In this document: positions 1-5,379 of the stretch, one piece after another | Layout: the number at the start of each line of letters is the position of its first letter | Position numbering within the stretch: position 1 is the first letter of the stretch | Assembly (NCBI GenBank): GCA_965652565.1 | Contig: CBFGWL010000075.1 | Location: forward strand, 1 to 14,526 | Direction of reading: 5' to 3' | DNA: 14,526 bases | Source: RSA11 sp965652565 | GTDB lineage: Bacteria > Actinomycetota > Thermoleophilia > Solirubrobacterales > 70-9 | The notes under the pieces: generated by a model | Database searches by the model: none | What the model was told of the DNA's origin: nothing | Seen by the model: only the letters and a program-made list of their open reading frames with translations | Made by a program: the position numbers and the translations under genes

Positions 1-39
1 TTCAGCCCTGGTCGCCGGTTTTCGACCACGTGGGCTGAA
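1..39. repeat. 39-base imperfect palindrome, copy 1
   Basis: The outer arms TTCAGCCC and GGGCTGAA are perfect inverted repeats. Inside them TGGTCG pairs with CGACCA, leaving an 8-base loop and a 3-base bulge. It matches the element at 72-110 at 33 of 39 positions. It starts at the first base of the window, so more copies may lie to the left. It looks like an extragenic palindromic (REP-like) element or a small structured RNA; which one cannot be told from two copies. Confidence 0.75.
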
Positions 40-71
40 TGTCCGTGCCGCCGGCCGTGCCCCGCGCGACG

Positions 72-110
72 TTCAGCCGTGGTCGCCGGATAACGACTAC
101 ATGGGCTGAA
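72..110. repeat. 39-base imperfect palindrome, copy 2
   Basis: This is the second copy, offset 71 bases from the first, with six differences. Four of these keep the fold: three are in the terminal loop, and one turns a G-C pair into a G-T wobble. A fifth (C to G at element position 8) changes partner to a C on the other arm, and the sixth falls in the bulge. Preservation of the hairpin despite changes suggests the structure matters. Confidence 0.75.
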
Positions 111-413
111 CCTCGGTGTTACGGGGCGGCACGGCGCGCACAAGGCGCGCGCCGTGTGTCCCAAGCCTCACGAGAGACGCTGCGAACTCGCGCCCCCGCG
201 ACCTCTCTCCCTCTTACTTGCCCATCAACCCGGTCCCGAGCCCGCGCCGGCGTCCCTGCCCCGCCGCCACGAACGCCCGCGCTACCCGACGCCGCGCCCG
301 CGCGACCCGCCCCGGCCCCGCCGCCGCAAACGCTCACGGACTGCCCCGCGCCACCAAACGCCGGCACCTCCCCGTCCCGCGACGCCGCGAGGCGCCGGAC
401 GACCCGGGCGCGG
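111..413. other. Non-coding, C-rich stretch
   Basis: About 300 bases with no convincing gene on either strand. The open frames here translate to Arg/Pro/Ala-rich low-complexity sequence without recognisable motifs. The plus strand is strongly C-skewed (29 C against 11 G in 181-240), unlike the coding regions nearby. The stretch lies downstream of the minus-strand gene ending at 414. The only clear structure is the hairpin at 130-156. Confidence 0.6.
130..156. other. Strong GC hairpin
   Basis: CACGGCGCGC and GCGCGCCGTG form a perfect 10-base-pair stem around a 7-base loop. It lies 258 bases past the stop of the leftward gene at 414. There is no T-tract on either side, so it is not a textbook intrinsic terminator, though GC-rich actinobacterial terminators often lack one. 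It could equally be part of the structured region with the two palindromes. Confidence 0.45.
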
Positions 414-1820
414 CTACAAACCCTTCGAGATGATCCGCGCCCGCGGCTTGCGCCCGTTGAGCACGGTCACGTAGGCGCGCTTGTTGCTGAGCGCCGTGCT
501 CCAGAGCTTCGAGCGCTTGCGCGAGAGCAGGCGGCGGTCTCCGCCCCCGATCTTGCGCAGGCGGAGCTGGTCGCGCTTGCGCGTGTGGCGGACGTACAGG
601 ATGCGGTTGCCGCGCAGGGTCGGGTTCGAGAGCCCGTCCGTGACCGAGCGGATCACCGTGCGCTTGCCCTTACCGGGCCGGAAGATCTGGATCACGTTCT
701 TCTTGCGCTTCGCCACCGCGAACGCGGTGCGGCCGGAGCTCAGGCTCGGCCGGCCGAGCTGGCCCTTGCGGCCGATCTTCGCGATCCGCCGCATCTTGCC
801 CGGCCTCCCGCCGTCGCGCAGCCTTCGCCAGCGGATGCTGTCGCGGCCCTGCTTGCGCGCCCGGAAGGCCACGGCGCTCTTCGAGACCGCCACCGCGTCG
901 GCGTTCGGCGCCTCGAAGCTGGAGAGCTCCTCGCGCGTCTGGCGGTTGAGGATCACGATCTCGCCGGCGCGGATCACCGCGATATAGGGGCCGCCGATCG
1001 CGGGGTCCTTCCCGGGCAGATCGACGCGGCCCGAGCCCCGCTTGGGCTTGAGCCAGGCGTCGCGATTGCCCTTCTGGAAGACGAGGTCGCCGCCCGCGAT
1101 CACTGGATCGGCCGCCGCCTTGACGCGCTTGGGATCCGCGGAGGCGGGGCCGCCGGCGAGCACCGCGGCCGCGACGGCCAGAAGCAGCGCGTCGCCGAGC
1201 CGGATGCCGCGGTAGAGCCCGGGCCGCTCGGCCATGAGCGCGATAGCGCGCCGGCCCAGGTCGCGGTCGGCGATCGGAGCGAGCGCGACGATCGGGGTCG
1301 CGCGGCCGATGCCGAAGCCCGCGCCGATCGCGAGCCCCGCCGTCGGTTCACCGATCGCGAGCGCGATCCCCGCCAGCGCCCACACGCCGAAGCTCAGCAC
1401 GAAGGTCGTGAAGCCCAGCCCGAGCAACACCCCGTACAACGCAGCCGCCACCGGCATCGGCATCACCCGCCGCCAGTGCTCGGGGAGCTGGCGGCGGATC
1501 TGCGGTGCGATCCGCGCCCCCCGCGCCTCGGCGACGGCGGCCAGCAGCGCGAGCACCGCGGCGATGCCGTACGCAACGGACCCGCCCGCACCGTGCACAA
1601 CCGACCCCACGAGGGCGAGCCCGCCGAACGTGAACAGCGCCCCCGCAACCGCGCCCGGCAGGAACGTGGCGCAGGCGGCGAGCGTGGTCGCGCGGCCGCC
1701 GGAGTGCCCCGTCGGACCGATCGTCTCGACCATCGAGAAGCCACACGGCGACCAGGTGCCGGTCGCCCCGATCAGCAGCGCGGCCAGCGCGAGGATGATC
1801 TCCGCGGCGCCCAGCTCCAT
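414..1820 (-). CDS. CcdA/MauF-like membrane domain fused to a propeller-like domain
   Basis: Protein of 468 residues. Residues 1-226 are about six hydrophobic segments resembling the CcdA/DsbD transmembrane domain, with the family-type WSPCGF motif near residues 23-28. Such domains pass electrons from cytoplasmic thioredoxin across the membrane; MauF of mau operons may be a similar protein. Residues 230-468 are a very basic extracytoplasmic region with about six repeats of roughly 40 residues of the kind 'xPxLRGNRILYVRH', suggesting a TolB-like propeller. The ATG is firm: it shares one base with the stop of the upstream gene (TGATG), implying translational coupling. Odd points: only C26 and C50 are present in the membrane domain, and no Cys lies in the fourth-helix position where CcdA/DsbD has its partner. 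An electron-transfer role is therefore uncertain. The domain calls are from visible motifs; the substrate is unknown. Confidence 0.75.
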   Translation of the reverse strand: MELGAAEIILALAALLIGATGTWSPCGFSMVETIGPTGHSGGRATTLAACATFLPGAVAGALFTFGGLALVGSVVHGAGGSVAYGIAAVLALLAAVAEARGARIAPQIRRQLPEHWRRVMPMPVAAALYGVLLGLGFTTFVLSFGVWALAGIALAIGEPTAGLAIGAGFGIGRATPIVALAPIADRDLGRRAIALMAERPGLYRGIRLGDALLLAVAAAVLAGGPASADPKRVKAAADPVIAGGDLVFQKGNRDAWLKPKRGSGRVDLPGKDPAIGGPYIAVIRAGEIVILNRQTREELSSFEAPNADAVAVSKSAVAFRARKQGRDSIRWRRLRDGGRPGKMRRIAKIGRKGQLGRPSLSSGRTAFAVAKRKKNVIQIFRPGKGKRTVIRSVTDGLSNPTLRGNRILYVRHTRKRDQLRLRKIGGGDRRLLSRKRSKLWSTALSNKRAYVTVLNGRKPRARIISKGL

Positions 1821-2395
1821 CAGCACGGCACCTTCGTCTGGAAGTACATGACGCAGAACACCTTGCGGCCCGCGTAGCAGTAGCCCGTCAGCGCGGCGTC
1901 CCCGTTGATCCGTTTCTTCGAGTACGCACAGCAGTCGACGAGCTTGCGCACCCGCCCGCCGCAGCAGCGGTACCAGGAGCCGTCCACCCAGGTGCGGAAG
2001 TTGAAGCGGCGCTGCACCTCGTCGCACACCTTCGTGCGCGGGGCCGGCGGCAGCGGGCGTCCGTCCGGGTCGCGCATCACCGCGCCGTTGGAGTGCACCG
2101 GCTCGCCCCGCGAGTTGATCCGCCGGCCGAGGTTGTCCACCGGATAGCCCTTCTCGTGCAGCGGATACCCCTTCGAGTCGATCCGGGGCAGGCCGGTCGG
2201 GTGCGGACACGAGCCCGTCGTGTAGATGTGGCCGCAGAAGTGGTACGCATCGGCCTCACCGGGCTCGACCGCCTTGCCGACCACACCGCCCGCGGTCGCC
2301 GCCATCATCGCCCCGCCGAGCCTCGCCAGAAAGCCGCGCCGCGACGTGTTGCCGGCGATGCCGTCCAGCGCTCGGCCGACGCGATTCTCAGCCAC
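1820..2395 (-). CDS. Tat-exported MauA-like (methylamine dehydrogenase light chain) protein
   Basis: Protein of 191 residues. The GTG start overlaps the upstream gene's stop by 8 bases, and its own stop overlaps the next start. Residues 18-25 (SRRGFLAR) are a twin-arginine export motif, followed by a hydrophobic stretch and an ADA cleavage-type site at 48-50. The mature part has ten cysteines (54, 63, 124, 144, 145, 155, 156, 173, 181, 191). Residues 141-181 align by eye with the Paracoccus MauA core: W141 with W57, D154-C155-C156 with D76-C77-C78, C173 with C109, C181 with C121. In true MauA, W57 and W108 become the tryptophan tryptophylquinone cofactor. Here the W108 position is Y172, and the Y119 and T122 positions appear to be V179 and V182. 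It is therefore probably not a methylamine dehydrogenase. Residues 73-115 are a heptapeptide repeat. Family placement fairly sure, function unknown. Confidence 0.75.
   Translation of the reverse strand: MAENRVGRALDGIAGNTSRRGFLARLGGAMMAATAGGVVGKAVEPGEADAYHFCGHIYTTGSCPHPTGLPRIDSKGYPLHEKGYPVDNLGRRINSRGEPVHSNGAVMRDPDGRPLPPAPRTKVCDEVQRRFNFRTWVDGSWYRCCGGRVRKLVDCCAYSKKRINGDAALTGYCYAGRKVFCVMYFQTKVPC
2051..2179 (-). repeat. Tandem heptapeptide repeat inside the MauA-like protein
   Basis: This encodes residues 73-115, six consecutive units: DSKGYPL, HEKGYPV, DNLGRRI, NSRGEPV, HSNGAVM, RDPDGRPL (the last is 8 long). Glycine is at unit position 4 in the first five units. An aliphatic residue or Met ends every unit, and Pro is usually at position 6. 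The first two units are also very similar at the DNA level. The pattern suggests a series of tight turns or a small solenoid inserted ahead of the cysteine-rich core. Confidence 0.75.
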
Positions 2396-3275
2396 TCGCC
2401 ACCGCCTGCGCACGGCGTCGCTCGGCCGCCGCGAGGACGCTCTCCAGCTGCGCCAAGTTGTTGAAGGTTCCCTTCGCCAGCACGATCCCGTCGCCGTCCA
2501 GCGCGACTGCGAAGGGGCTACCCGGCACGTCGAGCTCCAACCAGACGTCGGAGTCCGCCACCTCGTCGAAGCGCCCGACCGCCACCGCCGGGTGCGCGGC
2601 GATCGAATCGACCGCGGGGCCCAGCGCCGCGCATACCGCGCAGCCCTCCGAGGTGAACACCGCCAGCCATAGATCGGCGCCGGGCTTCGGCGGGATGCGC
2701 TCGACCACGCTCGTCCGCGAGCCCAGCTCCGGCCCCTCGGTCGGGATCTCGAGCGCGGATGCGGGTCCCACGCGCAGCCGCAGCAGACCCACCTCCCGGG
2801 CAATCGCGAACAGGGCGCCCGCAAGCGCGGCGATCGCTACGAACGCCGCGAACAACCCCAGCCCGAGCCATTCCTCGGTGGAGAGCTCCTGCGACGGCAG
2901 CAGCGCGACCGTGGCGAACCCGACCGCGAGCGCGCCGTTGCGCGCCACGGCGTGCCAGCCGATCCGCGAGCGCGCCCCGAAGCAGGCGCACGGCTCCCCG
3001 GCCCGCCCGGCCGCGATCGCGCCCGCCAGAGCGAGCGCAAAGATCGCCATGATGACCGCGCCCAGCCAAGCCGCGTCGTCCGATCCCGCCGCCACGCCGA
3101 CGGCGAGCCCAGCCTCGAGCAGGACGAGCCCCACCAATCCCAAGGCCGACGCGGCGGGCGAGCGAAACCCGAACGCCGCCAGTCCTTCGCGGGCAGCTTG
3201 GGGGCGCGCCAGCTTCGCGATGGCGGCACCGGCGAGGACGGCGGCGAGCGCCAAGCGCAAGCCCATCTCCACCAT
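2388..3275 (-). CDS. MauE/DoxX-like membrane domain fused to a MauD-like thioredoxin domain
   Basis: Protein of 295 residues. Residues 1-160 hold four to five hydrophobic helices and the PCACFG motif (C96, C98) typical of MauE-type membrane proteins. Residues 175-290 are an extracytoplasmic thioredoxin-like domain with C212-A-V-C215 and a probable cis-proline at P254. In mau operons MauE and MauD are separate proteins needed for disulfide formation in the light chain; here the two are joined. A role in oxidising the cysteines of the MauA-like protein directly downstream is a natural inference. The ATG at 3275 is the first available start, and its ribosome site is weak. The gene's end overlaps the next start by 8 bases. 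It follows nadA by 71 bases on the same strand. It could also be called a general DoxX/TlpA-type thiol-disulfide protein. Confidence 0.8.
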   Translation of the reverse strand: MVEMGLRLALAAVLAGAAIAKLARPQAAREGLAAFGFRSPAASALGLVGLVLLEAGLAVGVAAGSDDAAWLGAVIMAIFALALAGAIAAGRAGEPCACFGARSRIGWHAVARNGALAVGFATVALLPSQELSTEEWLGLGLFAAFVAIAALAGALFAIAREVGLLRLRVGPASALEIPTEGPELGSRTSVVERIPPKPGADLWLAVFTSEGCAVCAALGPAVDSIAAHPAVAVGRFDEVADSDVWLELDVPGSPFAVALDGDGIVLAKGTFNNLAQLESVLAAAERRRAQAVASG

Positions 3276-3302
3276 GGCGCGAGGCTACCAGCGCCACCCA
3301 TC

Positions 3303-3330
3303 GCCGAGAAAGCGCCACGGCCCTCTCGGC
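3303..3330 (-). terminator. Hairpin between nadA and the mau-like cassette
   Basis: GCCGAGA and TCTCGGC form a 7-base-pair stem around a 14-base loop in the 71-base gap after the nadA stop. There is no T-tract. It may partly terminate nadA transcripts or stabilise the 3' end; it is not strong enough to say the cassette is independently transcribed. Confidence 0.3.
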
Positions 3331-3346
3331 TGACCCGCGGCGGCGG

Positions 3347-4378
3347 TTACCCGATCGCGACCATGCGCTCGATCGGCAGTCGAGCGCGCGCGGCGACGTC
3401 CTCCGGCACCTTCACCTCGACCTGCAGGTCGCGCAGCGAGTCGCGCAGCTTCGGGAGCGTGATCATCTTCATGTACTTGCAGAAAGCCATCCGGTTGGCC
3501 TCGGTGAGGCTCGCCTGCGGCGCCGCCTGCTGAAGCGGGTAGAGCATCCCGTTCTCGGTCGCGACGATGAACTCGCCCTCCGGCTTCTCCTGGACGTGCT
3601 TGAGCATCCCGGAGGTCGAGAGCATGTGAACGCCCTCGGGATCGATGTCGCCCGAAGCCACGTACTCCATCGCCTGGGTCGCGCAGCCGCACTCCGGGTG
3701 GATCAGGAGCTCCGCCGCGGGGTTCTCCTCGCGCGTGCGCCGGATGTCATCGGGGCGGATGCCCGCGTGCACGTGGCATTCGCCGTCCCAGACGTGGAAG
3801 CGCGCGTAGCGCTCGGGGTCCTCGGTGAGCCCGGTCGCGCGCGCGACGTAGGAACCCAGCCACATGTCAGGGCCGAAGAGGATCTCGGTGTCTGCGCCGT
3901 GCTCCCGCCAGATGTGCTCGACCACCTTGACGGCGTTCGAAGAAGTGCAGCAATAGTCGGTGAGCGCCTTCACCTCGGCGGAGGTGTTCACGTACATGAC
4001 GACGAGCGCGTCGGGGTACTGCTCCTTCCACTCCGCGAGCTGCCCCGCGGTGATCGAGTCGGAGAGCGAGCAGCCCGCCAAGGGATCGGGAATCAGCACG
4101 GTCTTCTCGGGTGAGAGGATCGAGGCGGTCTCCGCCATGAAGTGCACGCCGCAGAAGGCGATCACGTCGGCGTCGGTGGCGGCCGCCTCGCGAGCGAGCT
4201 GCAGCGAGTCGCCCGTGAAATCGGCGACGTCCTGCAGCTCCGGGAGCTGGTAGTTGTGGGCGAGGATCACCGCGTTGCGCTGCTTCGCCAGGGCGCGAAC
4301 CTCCGCGGAGAGGCTCGCGATTTCGGCCGGCGCCAGCTCGGGAGTCGCGGGGGTCTGGAGTACCTGCAGGTCCTGCAT
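3347..4378 (-). CDS. nadA: Quinolinate synthase NadA
   Basis: Protein of 343 residues, normal length for the family. It condenses iminoaspartate with dihydroxyacetone phosphate to quinolinate, the [4Fe-4S]-dependent step of de novo NAD synthesis in the cytoplasm. Visible signatures are AHNYQLPELQDVADFTGDS from residue 40, AGCSLSDSI (C103), HPECGC (C230) and AFCKYM (C300). C103, C230 and C300 match the three conserved cluster ligands. The ATG at 4378 fits the usual N-terminus. The candidate ribosome sites are an AAAGG nine bases upstream and a better AAGGAG farther up, with a foldable 40-base segment between the latter and the start (see the leader entry). No nadB, which would supply iminoaspartate, is adjacent. 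Downstream genes on the same strand are the mau-like cassette. Confidence 0.97.
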   Translation of the reverse strand: MQDLQVLQTPATPELAPAEIASLSAEVRALAKQRNAVILAHNYQLPELQDVADFTGDSLQLAREAAATDADVIAFCGVHFMAETASILSPEKTVLIPDPLAGCSLSDSITAGQLAEWKEQYPDALVVMYVNTSAEVKALTDYCCTSSNAVKVVEHIWREHGADTEILFGPDMWLGSYVARATGLTEDPERYARFHVWDGECHVHAGIRPDDIRRTREENPAAELLIHPECGCATQAMEYVASGDIDPEGVHMLSTSGMLKHVQEKPEGEFIVATENGMLYPLQQAAPQASLTEANRMAFCKYMKMITLPKLRDSLRDLQVEVKVPEDVAARARLPIERMVAIG

Positions 4379-4426
4379 GTCGATAGGCCTTTCGGCCCCT
4401 GGCTGCGCCAGGTGGCATCGCTCCTT
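4379..4426 (-). promoter_or_regulatory. Structured nadA leader: possible three-way junction
   Basis: On the nadA mRNA strand, 4420-4381 can fold almost completely. P1 is CGAUG with UAUCG (4420-4416 with 4385-4381). P2 is CCUGGC-GCA-GCCAGG (4412-4398). P3 is GGCC-GAAA-GGCC (4397-4386), capped by a GNRA tetraloop. Only three junction bases (CCA) are unpaired. A Shine-Dalgarno sequence AAGGAG (4426-4421) lies directly before P1, and the AUG begins two bases after P1, so folding would bring the two together. I do not recognise a known riboswitch class, and the match to NAD-sensing motifs is not evident. The structure is read by eye; its regulatory role is inference. Confidence 0.45.
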
Positions 4427-4500
4427 ATGTTCGCTGGCCCGTGCCGGTGCGGATGACCGGCCTCAAACCCGGCGAATGAAACTGCGTCAAAGTGTAGTCC

Positions 4501-5370
4501 GTGCCGGAGCTGCCCGAGGTTGAGATCACCGCCCGCCGGCTCGGAGCCCAGCTCGAGGGGGCCGAGGTCGAGTCCGCGCTCGCGCCGGGTATGGTCGCGC
4601 TGAAGACAGTCGATCCGCCGCTGAGCGCGCTCACGGGGCGCACGATCACGGGCACGCGCCGCGTCGGCAAGATGCCGGTGGTCCGCTTCAGCGCCTCGGA
4701 CGCGGATGAGTACGGCGAGCTCGAGCTGCTCGTGCACCTGATGTCGGCGGGCCGCCTGCAGGCCTTCGACAAGCGCGCCTCCCTGCGTGACCGCGCCTCG
4801 CGAGTGCTCATCCGCCTGACCGACGGCCGCGAGCTGCGCCTGCGGGAGTTCGGCACGAAGCAGCGCGCTTGGGCGAAGCTCCTGCGCCCCGGCGAGGTGG
4901 AGCGTGACGAGATGGTCGCGACCCTCGGGCCCGAGGCTTGGCCCGCGCCGCCGCCCAACGAGTTCGCGCGCGCGATCAACCAGCCGCGCCACCTCCACCC
5001 GCTGCTGCGCGACCAGCGCACGATCGCCGGCATCGGCCGGCAATGGGTCGACGAGATCCTCTGGGAGGCCAAGCTCTCGCCGTTCAAGAAGGGCTCGGAG
5101 CTCGGCGACGAGGAGGTCGAGCGCCTGCATGCGGCCCTGCACGTGCTCGGCGACGCCATCGATCACTACGAGGAAGTCATCGGCGACGAGATCCCGAACA
5201 AGATGCCCCTACCCCTCAAGGTGCATAAGCAGGAGGGCAAGCCCTGTCCGCGCTGCGGCGCGACGATCGAAGCCGTCTACTTCGCCGAGCACCAGACGAA
5301 CTACTGCCCGGCCGAACAGACCGGCGGGCGGGTGCTGAAGGACCGCCGACTCTCCCGGCTGCTCAAGTAG
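4501..5370 (+). CDS. mutM: Fpg/Nei-family DNA glycosylase (MutM-like)
   Basis: Protein of 289 residues starting MPELPEVE. The GTG at 4501 is fixed because the family's catalytic residue is the proline after the initiator Met, with E3 also catalytic. It excises oxidised purines such as 8-oxoguanine and cuts the resulting abasic site. Also visible are a Lys near position 57 (RRVGKMP), a helix-two-turn-helix region with IGRQWVDEILWEAKLSP at residues 178-194, and a C-terminal zinc-finger-like segment. That finger reads C249-x2-C252-x16-C269-x2-E272, so the fourth zinc ligand is Glu instead of Cys. The lesion-recognition loop is VHLMSAGRL instead of the usual HLGMSG type. It is transcribed divergently from nadA and converges with the next gene across a 9-base gap. 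No clear ribosome site precedes the start. A specificity closer to Nei cannot be excluded. Confidence 0.92.
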   Translation: MPELPEVEITARRLGAQLEGAEVESALAPGMVALKTVDPPLSALTGRTITGTRRVGKMPVVRFSASDADEYGELELLVHLMSAGRLQAFDKRASLRDRASRVLIRLTDGRELRLREFGTKQRAWAKLLRPGEVERDEMVATLGPEAWPAPPPNEFARAINQPRHLHPLLRDQRTIAGIGRQWVDEILWEAKLSPFKKGSELGDEEVERLHAALHVLGDAIDHYEEVIGDEIPNKMPLPLKVHKQEGKPCPRCGATIEAVYFAEHQTNYCPAEQTGGRVLKDRRLSRLLK

Positions 5371-5379
5371 GCGGCGAGC

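Noticed and set aside
1..156. CRISPR array from the two repeats
   Set aside because: Only two copies, 32 bases between them, no third repeat to the right and no cas genes; the palindromic form fits an extragenic palindrome better.
119..367. Minus-strand open frame of 82 codons in the otherwise empty left region
   Set aside because: Gly/Ala/Arg low-complexity translation, no clear ribosome site, and it overlaps the strongly C-skewed stretch; no evidence of coding.
39..1877. Long plus-strand open frame of 612 codons
   Set aside because: It is antisense to the CcdA-like gene. The translation is Arg/Ala/Pro/Asp-rich without motifs, as expected from a GC-rich reverse frame.
1820..2824. 334-codon frame containing the MauA-like protein with a long N-terminal extension
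   Set aside because: The extension lies antiframe over the MauD-like domain and is Arg/Ser/Trp-rich. The GTG at 2395 places the Tat signal correctly near the N-terminus.
3867..4418. 183-codon frame starting at an ATG two bases after the AAGGAG upstream of nadA
   Set aside because: The spacing is too short for initiation and the frame runs out of phase through nadA. The translation is Arg/Gly/Ala-rich shadow sequence.
4381..4420. SAH- or NAD-class riboswitch assignment for the nadA leader
   Set aside because: Some short stretches (GGAGCG, GCCAGG) are reminiscent of the SAH class, but the required pairing partners downstream are absent, and the known NAD-sensing motifs do not match by eye.
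4462..4490. TTGACG with a TTTGAG 17 bases downstream as a nadA promoter
   Set aside because: The -35 is good, but the -10 matches only three of six consensus bases; not strong enough to annotate.
4267..5166. 299-codon minus-strand frame antisense to the glycosylase
   Set aside because: The plus-strand frame carries all Fpg motifs; this is its reverse-strand shadow.
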